This document shows positions 1 through 8,271 of a DNA stretch of 37,978 bases, piece after piece. The notes under the pieces are model-generated. The model was given only the letters and a program-made list of their open reading frames with translations. It ran no database searches and had not been told where the DNA came from. Source of the DNA: an uncultured Porphyromonadaceae bacterium (GTDB lineage: Bacteria > Bacteroidota > Bacteroidia > Bacteroidales > Muribaculaceae); contig URMA01000025.1 in assembly GCA_900548875.1 (NCBI GenBank), forward strand, positions 1 to 37,978, written 5' to 3'. Numbering within the stretch: position 1 is the stretch's first letter; every line of letters begins with the position of its first letter. A program made the position numbers and the translations under genes.

Positions 1-428
1 CAGCCGTAGTGGCCATAGCGGCGGCAACCGTCGTACGCGCCCCCAACTACCACATCAACCTGTGGCTCATCGGAATGGTCAAAATCAAATGGGTGGCAGC
101 GGTCTGCATCGTGTTTGCCCTGCTGACGGCAGGACCGCACAACATCGGCGGACATTTCGCACACATCGGCGGCATCGGCGCCGGTATCCTGTTTGCCCTC
201 AATGCCCGTTTCGGATGGCTGAAACCCAAACGGCAAAGAAAATCGAAAATACTGCCGAAGCTACACGAAAGGCCGGTAAGGGAAACCGTCCGCCGCCAGC
301 CTACCCGTCAGGAAATTGAACGGCAACTCGACGAACTGTTGGATAAAGTAAACCGCTCCGGCTACAGTTCCCTGTCGGACAAAGAGAAACAGAAACTGAA
401 CGACCTGAGCAAAAAAATAAATCTATGA
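1..428 (+). CDS. Rhomboid family intramembrane serine protease, C-terminal part
   Basis: This is the 3' end of a gene whose start lies before the window: the frame is open through base 1, and the GTG at position 9 is internal, not a real start. Counting from that GTG, hydrophobic segments precede the motif GGHFAHIGG. His52 of that motif fits the catalytic histidine of the rhomboid Ser-His dyad, in the usual G-rich last helix. The serine half (GxSG) must lie upstream and is not visible. After the membrane part comes a basic linker (residues 70-100) and a short helical tail (about 103-139) that recurs at the C-terminus of Bacteroidota rhomboids. Rhomboids cleave membrane proteins within the bilayer; the substrate is unknown. 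The stop overlaps the next start (ATGA), so the two genes are probably translated together. Confidence 0.85.
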   Translation, partial: AVVAIAAATVVRAPNYHINLWLIGMVKIKWVAAVCIVFALLTAGPHNIGGHFAHIGGIGAGILFALNARFGWLKPKRQRKSKILPKLHERPVRETVRRQPTRQEIERQLDELLDKVNRSGYSSLSDKEKQKLNDLSKKINL

Positions 429-1534
429 GCATCAAAAAGCATCTGACAAGGACATTGACCTATATATGGCTGGGAGCCAACGCATTTTTTGCACTGATGT
501 TTGTTGTCGGCGCTTATATAGGCTACGTGCATCCCGAACACAGCGGCTATGCGGCATTGCTCGGGCTTGGCTATCCCATCCCGATGGCCATCACCCTGCT
601 GTTCATCCCATTCTGGCTGATTTTCAACAGAAAATTGTCATTGCTGAGCGTTGCAGCCCTGCTCATCGCTTTCCCGCAATGCTGGAACTTCTCCCCGCTG
701 AATGTCAAAAGCCTGTTTTACGAACCCTCGGGAAAAGATTTTTCCCTGATGACCTACAACGTATTCGGCATGAAGGACCAGACCGAGGCAAAAGACGGGA
801 ATGCTACCATCACGGAAATTCTGAAATACGATGCCGACATAGTCTGCCTGCAGGAGGCTCGCGACGAAAAGGGAATGGAGTACGTTTCCAGCGACTCGCA
901 GTGGAACCTGCTCGAAAAGCGCTACCCTTACAAGGGCTTGCACTCCTCCAACTGCATCTTGTCGAAAACGCCGATTGAGAATATCTACAACTGCGACGAC
1001 AACAACTATTTCATCCTGTCGGTCTATCGGACCGTTATCGACTCGACGGCTACGTTCATCCTCAACACCCATCTGGAATCCATCGGGCTGACTGCCGACG
1101 ACAAGGAACTCTACATGGAACTGACATCGGTAAAGGACAAGAACAAGACGCTGAAAGGCGTGCGTTCCCGGCTGATGAACAAGTTGAAAAATGCTTATAC
1201 GAACCGCGCCCGTCAGGCTGAAAAGATTCGGGGCATCATCGACAGCCTTTCAGTGGCAGAGCCCGAAGCCAACGTCATTCTCTGCGGCGACTTCAACGAC
1301 ACGTCGTACGGCTACGCCTATCTGACCATCTGCGGCGGCGACATGCACGACGCCTATGCCGATGCGGCTTTCGGCCCGACACATACCTATAACGCCAACC
1401 GCTTCTATTTCAGAATCGACCATATACTCTATAAAGGCAAGCTGAAAGCCCGGCGGACGATCCGCGGCAACGTAAAATCGTCGGACCACTACCCGCTTGT
1501 CACCTACTTTGAAACAAAATCAAAATTCAAATAA
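425..1534 (+). CDS. Membrane-anchored endonuclease/exonuclease/phosphatase family protein
   Basis: The protein has 369 residues. Three hydrophobic segments (about 11-33, 42-66 and 71-85) anchor it in the inner membrane, and a metal-dependent EEP-fold domain follows (about 104-365). The active-site residues of the fold are visible: Asn112 in TYNVFG, Glu144 in LQE, His216 in NTHLES, Asp289 and Asn291 in GDFND, Asp332-His333 in RIDHI and Asp354-His355 in SDHYP. The family includes DNases, sphingomyelinases and phosphoinositide phosphatases, and the sequence does not show which substrate is used. The ATG start overlaps the upstream rhomboid stop by 4 bases, as is common for this gene pair in Bacteroidales. 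The M3 peptidase gene follows after 8 bases, so the three form one operon. Confidence 0.85.
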   Translation: MSIKKHLTRTLTYIWLGANAFFALMFVVGAYIGYVHPEHSGYAALLGLGYPIPMAITLLFIPFWLIFNRKLSLLSVAALLIAFPQCWNFSPLNVKSLFYEPSGKDFSLMTYNVFGMKDQTEAKDGNATITEILKYDADIVCLQEARDEKGMEYVSSDSQWNLLEKRYPYKGLHSSNCILSKTPIENIYNCDDNNYFILSVYRTVIDSTATFILNTHLESIGLTADDKELYMELTSVKDKNKTLKGVRSRLMNKLKNAYTNRARQAEKIRGIIDSLSVAEPEANVILCGDFNDTSYGYAYLTICGGDMHDAYADAAFGPTHTYNANRFYFRIDHILYKGKLKARRTIRGNVKSSDHYPLVTYFETKSKFK

Positions 1535-1542
1535 AACCGTCT

Positions 1543-3645
1543 ATGAAAAAGTATTTATTATCCATCAAGGCGCTATGCCTATCGGGCATACTGCTATTTT
1601 CAGGAACGACAATGAAAGCAGAAAATCCGTTTTTCGGTGAATACAACACACCGTACAACATCCCTCCTTTCGAAAAAATCCAGATTGCCGACTACATGCC
1701 GGCTTTTGAGGAGGCCATCGCACAACACAACCAGGAAATTGCGGCGATTGTCAACAACCGCGCCATGCCTGATTTCGACAACACGATCGTAGCCCTCGAC
1801 AACAGCGGCGAAATGCTGGAAAAGGTTTCCTACGTGTTCAGCGGACTCTATGAAGTAGTTTCTACTCCCGAATTCCAGGAAGTAGGCGCAAAAGTGTTCC
1901 CCATGCTGGCAGCACACAGCGACGAAATCAAGATGAACGAAGGACTTTTCCAGAAAATCAAGTCCGTATACGACAACCGCGAGAAATTCAACCTGACCAC
2001 CCCGCAACTCCGTCTGCTCGAAAAATACTACAAAGATTTCGTACGCAACGGTGCGCTGCTCAGCGAAGAGAAGAAAGCGGAACTGAAGGACATCAACGAC
2101 CAGCTTTCAAAACTTTGCCTGCAATTCGGCGACAACATACTGAAAGACACTAACAAATGGACATTGGTGATCGACAACGAAAAGGACCTTTCCGGACTTC
2201 CGGAATCAAGCATTGCCGTAGCTGCCGAAGAGGCAAAGGCTATGGGAATGGAAGGCAAATGGGTGTTCACGCTCCATGCTCCGAGCCGTCTGCCGTTCCT
2301 CACTTATGCCGACAACCGCGACCTTCGCAAGAAAATGTACGAGGCATATACCAACATCGCCAACAATAACGACGAAAACGACAACAAGGCCATCATCAAC
2401 CAGATTCTGAAACTCCGTCTTCAAAAGGCCAAGCTGTTCGGATTCGACAACTTTGCCGCCTATCAGATGGACAACGTAATGGCCAAGACCGTCGAGGATG
2501 CGGAAGAACTCCTCTATAAAGTTTGGAAACCGGCCGTTGCGAAAGCTCACGAAGAAATCGCCGACATGCAGAAATACGTGGACAACCACGGCGGAAACTT
2601 CAAGATTGCCGCTTGGGACTACTATTACTATGCCGAAAAAGTGAAGAAGGAAAAATTCAACTTCGACGAGAACGACGTGCGTGCCTACTTCCCTATCGAA
2701 AACGTACGCAAAGGCATTTTCACCATGGCTGAACGCCTCTACGGCATCACATTCAAGGAAGTGACCGACGTGCCTGTCTATCACCCGGATGTGAAAGTCT
2801 ACGAAGTGCTCGACAAGGACGGCAAGCATCTGGCCATGTTCATGAGCGACTACTACGCCCGCGCCGGAAAACGCCAGGGTGCATGGATGTACGTCTATCA
2901 GGAGGCCAACGGCACAAAAGACGTACGCCCGATTGTCTATAACGTAGGCAACTTCTCGAAACCGACTGCCGATTCTCCGTCATTGCTGACACTCGACGAC
3001 GTGGAAACCATGTTCCATGAATTCGGCCACGGCCTTCACGGCATGCTTACCCGCACACAATATAAGGGCAACGCCGGTACAAACGTAGACCGCGACTTCG
3101 TTGAATTCCCGTCACAGCTCCACGAACACTGGATGCTTGAGCCGGAATTGCTGAAAGTATACGCACGCCACTACAAGACGGGCGAAGTTATTCCCGACTC
3201 TTTGGTTAACAAGCTCATCGAATCCAGCAAGTTCAATCAGGGATTTGTCAACACAGAGCTGGTCGGCGCTGCCTTGCTCGACATCGAATGGCACAAGCTC
3301 AACGACGGAAAGGATGTGAATGTGGCCGAATTCGAGGACAATGTAGCCAAGAAGCTCGGCAAGCCGGAAGAAATCGGATTCCGCTACCGTTCTACCTACT
3401 TCAACCACATTTTCAGCAGCGACCAGTATGCAGCCGGCTACTACACTTACATCTGGGCACAAGTGCTCGACTGCGACGGCTTCGAAGTATTTACGAAGGA
3501 AGGCGTATTCAACCCGAAGACAGCAGCCCGTCTGAAACACGTTTTGGAATCAGGCAACGACGAAGACCCGATGAAACTTTACGAAGGCTTTGCCGGACAC
3601 CGTCCCGATACCGATGCCCTGCTCCGCGACAAAGGCTTGAAATAA
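1543..3645 (+). CDS. dcp: M3 family zinc metallopeptidase, peptidyl-dipeptidase Dcp type
   Basis: The 700-residue protein matches the usual length of Dcp/oligopeptidase A enzymes plus an export signal. The N-terminus has two lysines, a hydrophobic core and a cleavage region near residues 22-27, so it probably acts in the periplasm. The zinc site is clear: HEFGH at 492-496 gives two histidines and Glu493, and Glu521 in the VEFPSQ motif, 25 residues after the second histidine, fits the third ligand. Family enzymes remove dipeptides from the C-terminus of short peptides, which suggests peptide catabolism. It is the last gene of the operon beginning with the rhomboid gene and is followed by strong hairpins at 3657-3722. 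The symbol is given by family resemblance only. Confidence 0.9.
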   Translation: MKKYLLSIKALCLSGILLFSGTTMKAENPFFGEYNTPYNIPPFEKIQIADYMPAFEEAIAQHNQEIAAIVNNRAMPDFDNTIVALDNSGEMLEKVSYVFSGLYEVVSTPEFQEVGAKVFPMLAAHSDEIKMNEGLFQKIKSVYDNREKFNLTTPQLRLLEKYYKDFVRNGALLSEEKKAELKDINDQLSKLCLQFGDNILKDTNKWTLVIDNEKDLSGLPESSIAVAAEEAKAMGMEGKWVFTLHAPSRLPFLTYADNRDLRKKMYEAYTNIANNNDENDNKAIINQILKLRLQKAKLFGFDNFAAYQMDNVMAKTVEDAEELLYKVWKPAVAKAHEEIADMQKYVDNHGGNFKIAAWDYYYYAEKVKKEKFNFDENDVRAYFPIENVRKGIFTMAERLYGITFKEVTDVPVYHPDVKVYEVLDKDGKHLAMFMSDYYARAGKRQGAWMYVYQEANGTKDVRPIVYNVGNFSKPTADSPSLLTLDDVETMFHEFGHGLHGMLTRTQYKGNAGTNVDRDFVEFPSQLHEHWMLEPELLKVYARHYKTGEVIPDSLVNKLIESSKFNQGFVNTELVGAALLDIEWHKLNDGKDVNVAEFEDNVAKKLGKPEEIGFRYRSTYFNHIFSSDQYAAGYYTYIWAQVLDCDGFEVFTKEGVFNPKTAARLKHVLESGNDEDPMKLYEGFAGHRPDTDALLRDKGLK

Positions 3646-3656
3646 ACACCCATTCC

Positions 3657-3674
3657 AAGAGCCTCCCGGCTCTT
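3657..3674. terminator. Small hairpin before the main terminator
   Basis: AAGAGCC at 3657-3663 pairs perfectly with GGCTCTT at 3668-3674 around a TCCC loop. There is no T-run after it. Its arms are identical to the outer 7 bases of the next hairpin (3688-3722), so alternative pairing between the two is possible. Confidence 0.5.
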
Positions 3675-3687
3675 GCGAAAGCATGAT

Positions 3688-3730
3688 AAGAGCCGTTCTT
3701 CCTGCAACGAAGAACGGCTCTTTTGTTTTC
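3688..3730 (+). terminator. Rho-independent terminator of the rhomboid-EEP-dcp operon
   Basis: A perfect 14-bp stem, 3688-3701 with 3709-3722, has a 7-base loop (CTGCAAC) and is followed by a T-rich tail to 3730. It lies 42 bases past the peptidase stop. Confidence 0.92.
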
Positions 3731-3775
3731 ATTTGACATTTTTTCAGCCCGAAAATTTAACTTTGATAGCTTTTC

Positions 3776-3801
3776 TATGCATTTTCAGATAAAAATGCAT
3801 A
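3776..3801. promoter_or_regulatory. Inverted repeat overlapping the LRR-protein promoter, candidate operator
   Basis: TATGCATTTT (3776-3785) and AAAATGCATA (3792-3801) form a perfect 10-bp inverted repeat with a 6-base spacer. Its right arm overlaps the -7 box at 3800-3807 by two bases. The position, just upstream of and touching a promoter, suits a dimeric regulator. No T-run follows, so a terminator is unlikely. Confidence 0.5.
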
Positions 3802-3807
3802 CATTTG
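3800..3807 (+). promoter_or_regulatory. -7 box TACATTTG of the LRR-protein gene
   Basis: An exact match to the Bacteroidota -7 consensus TAnnTTTG. It predicts transcription starting near 3812 and a leader of about 22 bases before the ATG at 3835. No clear TTTG -33 box is seen at the usual spacing. Confidence 0.7.
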
Positions 3808-3834
3808 CAACATTAACTACTAAACTTTGTTTCT

Positions 3835-5850
3835 ATGAAGAAGATTTTTACTCTAATCTTTGCTGCATCACTGACAACTGCTGCTTTTGCACAAGATGCC
3901 GCTACATTTGTTGTTGACAACGTAAAATACATTGTCACAGGTGAAACGACAGTCGGCCTTAGCGGACTTTCCGAAGGATTTACGGCCACTGAACTGACGG
4001 TTCCTTCCGAAGTTGTAAACGAAGGTAAAACCTACAGCGTCACATCGGTTGAAGAAGAAGCCATCTATTGGTCTAACTTGACGAGACTTGTTCTTCCTGA
4101 GGGTGTAACAGAACTAAAGGAAACAGCCATCTACTCAAACGATGCCCTGGCAGAAATAGTCCTTCCCGAAACACTCACAACTCTCGGCCGTTATGCACTT
4201 GCCTACAACGACGCACTGAACAACGTCGTCATTCCGGCCGGCGTGACAGTTATTCCGGAAAGCTGCTTCGCACGCAACTCCTCCATGACAAACATTGAAA
4301 TCAAAGGTGAGTACACATCAATCGGCAATGGCGCATTCTACAAAGTGCCACTGACAGAAATCACAATCCCTGCCACTTGCAAAAGCATCGGCGACAATGC
4401 TTTCCAACTTTGTGAACAATTGACGAAAGTTACCCTAAATGAAGGATTGGAAACGCTTTGCGACGGAGCTTTCCGCCAATGCCCGAAACTGACTGAAATC
4501 ACACTGCCTGAATCGTTGAAAACCCTTGAAGACAATGTTTTCCTCCAAGCAGGATTGACAAGTGTCAATATCCCTGCCAATGTAGAATCAATTGGCAATG
4601 CCACTTTCGGTCAAACTCAAATTACAGCCTTTACCGTAGCTGAAGGAAACGCAAACTACAAGGCTGTTGACGGTGTCGTATATACCAAAGACGGTCTTAT
4701 CCTCACGGCATACCCAACAATGGGTGCTACTGAATATACAGTACTCGACGAATGTAGAGGTATCGGTGGTGGTGCATTCTATGGAGCACAAATCCAGAAA
4801 ATCACCTTGCCGGAAACCATGCGCGCATTCGACAACTTCGCTTTCACTCTCTCGTCTCTCGCTGAAATGAACACTCCGGCTTCACTGCTCTTCATGGGCG
4901 AACAGGCGCTTGCCGGCACAAAGTTCACCACATTTACTTTCCCGGAAGGAATGACAACGCTTTACGACGGTGTTATGGCACAGTGCGAACAACTTCAGTC
5001 TGTAACACTGCCGACCACACTTAAATACATCGGATTCCATGCATTCTTCCTCGACAAGGCATTGACCGAAGTACACTGCCTCGGTGCAGAACCCGCTTAC
5101 TTGGACTATTACGAAGAGAGTGACCATCCATTCGGCTACATCGACCGCGACAACGTGACCGTTTCCGTACCGAAAGGCCGCCTTTCCGCTTACGAGGCAT
5201 CTTATTGGGGTTCTGAATTCTCCAATATCGTTGACACGGAAGCTCCGATTTTCTTCCCTGACAGCTTCACACCGGCCACAGAATCCGAACTGACTGAACT
5301 GGGTACGATTGAAATTACATTCCCGACAGAAGCCACCGTTGAAAACTCACTTCCGAAAATCAGCGTGTCCAAAAATTTGGAAATCTACGGCGAACCGGTA
5401 GAAGATTTCGGCTGGATGGCAGTCAACAATTCTGCTGACAAAAAGACGGTTTCCGTATTCCCGCAGGACGAATACGGCGAAGGGTTTGTTCAGCCTATCA
5501 AACTTGAAGCAGGTGTCAACTATTTCGTAAAACTTCCGGCCGGATTCATCAAGGACAGCGAAGGCGTCATGAACCAGGCCATGACTCTCCAGTTCGTTGG
5601 AAAAGAAGAATCTTCAGTATCTGTAGTAGAAAGCAACGACTGCTTCGTTCTCAACACAGCCAACGGTTTCGACGTAGTTCTCGGCGGTTTGCAGAATGCA
5701 ACGGTTGAAATGTTCAGCACAACAGGTGCACTTGTCAACAAGGTGAACAATGCCAACGGAACAGTTTCGCTCAACGCCGATGCCAATGGAATGTATATCA
5801 TCCGCGTAATCGACGGCAACAAAGCCTACACATTCAAAGTAGTGAAATAA
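3835..5850 (+). CDS. Secreted BspA-type leucine-rich-repeat protein with type IX sorting domain
   Basis: The 671-residue protein begins with a typical signal peptide (MKKIF, then a hydrophobic stretch ending AFAQ near residue 20). About residues 30-470 are BspA/LRR_5 repeats, with recurring units of the type 'aFxxcxxLtxVtLPesl'. An Ig-like beta region follows (about 480-590). The last 75 residues or so end in GMYIIRVIDGNKAYTFKVVK, which has the pattern of a type A type IX secretion sorting domain. The predicted route is Sec export, then transport to the surface by the type IX system. A PorE-like component is encoded at 26643. BspA repeats in related bacteria bind host or bacterial surface proteins, but the ligand here is unknown. 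The gene stands alone, with its own promoter, a candidate operator and a terminator. Confidence 0.85.
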   Translation: MKKIFTLIFAASLTTAAFAQDAATFVVDNVKYIVTGETTVGLSGLSEGFTATELTVPSEVVNEGKTYSVTSVEEEAIYWSNLTRLVLPEGVTELKETAIYSNDALAEIVLPETLTTLGRYALAYNDALNNVVIPAGVTVIPESCFARNSSMTNIEIKGEYTSIGNGAFYKVPLTEITIPATCKSIGDNAFQLCEQLTKVTLNEGLETLCDGAFRQCPKLTEITLPESLKTLEDNVFLQAGLTSVNIPANVESIGNATFGQTQITAFTVAEGNANYKAVDGVVYTKDGLILTAYPTMGATEYTVLDECRGIGGGAFYGAQIQKITLPETMRAFDNFAFTLSSLAEMNTPASLLFMGEQALAGTKFTTFTFPEGMTTLYDGVMAQCEQLQSVTLPTTLKYIGFHAFFLDKALTEVHCLGAEPAYLDYYEESDHPFGYIDRDNVTVSVPKGRLSAYEASYWGSEFSNIVDTEAPIFFPDSFTPATESELTELGTIEITFPTEATVENSLPKISVSKNLEIYGEPVEDFGWMAVNNSADKKTVSVFPQDEYGEGFVQPIKLEAGVNYFVKLPAGFIKDSEGVMNQAMTLQFVGKEESSVSVVESNDCFVLNTANGFDVVLGGLQNATVEMFSTTGALVNKVNNANGTVSLNADANGMYIIRVIDGNKAYTFKVVK

Positions 5851-5885
5851 ACGACGGATACCATCCGCTAACATACATAAAAAAC

Positions 5886-5909
5886 TAAAGTCAAAATTTA
5901 TTGACTTTA
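5886..5909. repeat. AT-rich hairpin between LRR gene and terminator
   Basis: TAAAGTCAA (5886-5894) pairs with TTGACTTTA (5901-5909) around a 6-base loop. It may stabilise the 3' end of the upstream transcript. It has no T-run of its own. Confidence 0.4.
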
Positions 5910-5925
5910 ATTTGATAACGTATAT

Positions 5926-5971
5926 AAACTAGCCCTAAATAACTATAATGGTTATATGGGGCTAGTTTTTT
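5926..5971 (+). terminator. Terminator of the LRR-protein gene
   Basis: AAACTAGCCC (5926-5935) pairs with GGGCTAGTTT (5959-5968). The intervening bases can form a further ATAAC/GTTAT pairing, and the T-run continues to 5971. It isolates the McrB gene from upstream transcription. Confidence 0.8.
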
Positions 5972-6030
5972 CTATTAACAACTTTCAAAGCTAAATTCAC
6001 GTATATTTTTAAAACACTTCAGTTTTTTGA

Positions 6031-6038
6031 TATCTTTG
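6031..6038 (+). promoter_or_regulatory. -7 box TATCTTTG of the mcrBC operon
   Basis: An exact TAnnTTTG match whose last base lies 28 bases before the ATG at 6067. It predicts a start near 6043 and a leader of about 24 bases. The surrounding sequence is AT-rich. Confidence 0.65.
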
Positions 6039-6066
6039 CATATGTTAAACACCGAAATTAGTTAAT

Positions 6067-8271
6067 ATGTATCGAGCCGATTTTATAGAGAATAGAATTG
6101 ATGTTGTCAAAAATATCTATACCCTATTCTCCTACACCAAAAGTTCTATAGCCGAAGAAAAAGATTGGGCATTACAACGATTTAAACAGGGGAAATGGTT
6201 CGTCGTTGAAAAATTTGGTAATGCTTTATTATTTGCACCAAGTCGTTTCGTTGGCTATAAAGATAACACGATAGAAAAACATACGCTTAATCCAGGGGAT
6301 GGAACACAAACCAATTATAAACTCCGCGAATTAAAATTGTATAAGGAATCATCTGATATCTTTTTGTCAAAGCAATTTGAAATTTTTATGACCACTTTGG
6401 GAATAAAAAAAGATAATGCCAAATTTTTTATTCCCAATAATTCGGATATTACTGATTTTAATAAGCCACGAAAATGTTATTTTATCTGTCCCACTCATTG
6501 CAAAGGACAAAAAGAACAAGCATGGAAAAGTTTTCACTCTAAAAATATAATGGCAATAGGTTGGGACCATACAGATTATACTAATTATTCCGCCAAAGAA
6601 ATAATAAGCAGATATCCTAATGATCCTACAGTCATAGGTCCATTCACTTATATAAAAGAAATAAAAGAGGGAGATATTATATGCTGTACAAATAACAATT
6701 TCGGTCTGTGGGGAATTGGTATCGCCTTATCTCAATATAAATTTCATAAACATATACATTATGCAGGAATCGATGAGAAAGGCAACGATTCTTACTATTC
6801 ACATTATATCGACGTGGCTTGGTTATGCTTTAAAGACAACGGATACATACCTACATCTGAATTACATATTCAACCACCCGAGAAACAATGGCAACCTTAT
6901 GGCACACTTAGTTCAAAAGATGAAATTCCACACTATATAGAAAATTATTTACTTAACAAGCAAGACAATAATATGGAAGGAAATAACAACATAGAAAAAT
7001 ATATAAAACTATTAGAAGCAAACAAGAACCTTATTTTAACAGGGGCCCCAGGTACGGGAAAAACCTACTTAGCTAAAGCTATTGCAGATGCTATGGGAGC
7101 TGAATCTAAATTCGTTCAATTTCACCCATCTTATGACTATACCGATTTTGTTGAAGGCCTTCGCCCTACTCCACAAGACACAAATGGAAATATTGGATTT
7201 AAACGGGTCGATGGAGTGTTTAAAAATTTTTGCAAAAAGGCGATTTCTGGAATTAATACAGAGAACATAAAAACAGATAATTTATTTGATGAGATTTATG
7301 ATAGTATCGTTTCAGATATAAAAAAAGGATTAATTAATTCATATAAAAATCCTCAAGGTGAAGATTTACCCTTAAGAATAAACGATAAAGGACGTATTGA
7401 GTATAGAAGGAATAGTCCCAGAGCTGAAAAAGAAGAAAATATTAAACTGATGTACAATTACTTACTACAGAATCATATTTTCAATTTATCGTCATACACA
7501 CGAGAAGACTATTGGCGTTTGATACAAAAATTATCGAAAAACACAAAAACCATTGACTATGTGGAATATGGTTGGATATTACAAGAATTGCTAAATAGGA
7601 CACCGAAAGAAATTCCTGAAAGGAATAAAAATGATCAAAAAAACAACAAAAAGAAATTTGTCTTCATTATTGACGAAATAAACCGTGGAGAAATCTCAAA
7701 AATATTTGGTGAACTATTTTTTAGTATTGATCCCGGTTATCGTGGAGAAAAAGACAAGGTCAATACCCAATATCAAAATATGATAACCGATGAAACCGAT
7801 CCATTCTTTTACGGCTTCTATGTACCGGAAAATGTCTATATCATAGGAACAATGAACGATATTGACCGCAGTGTAGAAAGTATGGACTTTGCCATGCGTC
7901 GCCGTTTTGCATGGGAGGAGGTAAAAGCAAACGAAAATACCGGTATGTTGGACAATCTGCAAGATATGAAAGCCGAAGTCATAGAAACCATGACACGCCT
8001 GAATTTGGCTATATGGAACGAAGAAAAGAATACTGGTATTGAAGGATTAAGTCCGGCATATCATATCGGAGGTGCTTATTTTAGCAAACTGTCACTTTAT
8101 CTTGACGAAAGCCACTCAAATAAAGAAGATGCATACAAACAACTATGGGATAATCACTTAAAAGGAGTATTATTTGAATATTTAAGAGGCATGCCAAATG
8201 CAATAGCCGACCTGAAAGAATTAGAACGAGTTTATTTTAACGAACAGAGCAATGATAACATTGAAGGATAA
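6067..8271 (+). CDS. mcrB: McrB-like GTPase/ATPase of a type IV restriction system, with EVE/PUA-like N-terminal domain
   Basis: The 734-residue protein has three regions. Residues 1-110 are an unassigned domain containing FAPSRFVGYKDNT. Residues about 136-296 resemble an EVE/PUA-like reader of modified bases (YFICP, MAIGW, KEGDII, LWGIGIA). Residues about 308-734 are an McrB-type AAA+ motor with Walker A GAPGTGKT (326-333), Walker B FIIDEINRG (Asp536, Glu537) and the McrB signature MNDIDRS (596-602), followed by RRRF. McrB proteins form hexamers that use nucleotide hydrolysis to translocate and activate the McrC nuclease on DNA carrying modified bases. The gene is clearly AT-richer than its neighbours, which suggests horizontal gain. 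It overlaps mcrC by 20 bases. The target modification cannot be read from the sequence. Confidence 0.9.
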   Translation: MYRADFIENRIDVVKNIYTLFSYTKSSIAEEKDWALQRFKQGKWFVVEKFGNALLFAPSRFVGYKDNTIEKHTLNPGDGTQTNYKLRELKLYKESSDIFLSKQFEIFMTTLGIKKDNAKFFIPNNSDITDFNKPRKCYFICPTHCKGQKEQAWKSFHSKNIMAIGWDHTDYTNYSAKEIISRYPNDPTVIGPFTYIKEIKEGDIICCTNNNFGLWGIGIALSQYKFHKHIHYAGIDEKGNDSYYSHYIDVAWLCFKDNGYIPTSELHIQPPEKQWQPYGTLSSKDEIPHYIENYLLNKQDNNMEGNNNIEKYIKLLEANKNLILTGAPGTGKTYLAKAIADAMGAESKFVQFHPSYDYTDFVEGLRPTPQDTNGNIGFKRVDGVFKNFCKKAISGINTENIKTDNLFDEIYDSIVSDIKKGLINSYKNPQGEDLPLRINDKGRIEYRRNSPRAEKEENIKLMYNYLLQNHIFNLSSYTREDYWRLIQKLSKNTKTIDYVEYGWILQELLNRTPKEIPERNKNDQKNNKKKFVFIIDEINRGEISKIFGELFFSIDPGYRGEKDKVNTQYQNMITDETDPFFYGFYVPENVYIIGTMNDIDRSVESMDFAMRRRFAWEEVKANENTGMLDNLQDMKAEVIETMTRLNLAIWNEEKNTGIEGLSPAYHIGGAYFSKLSLYLDESHSNKEDAYKQLWDNHLKGVLFEYLRGMPNAIADLKELERVYFNEQSNDNIEG

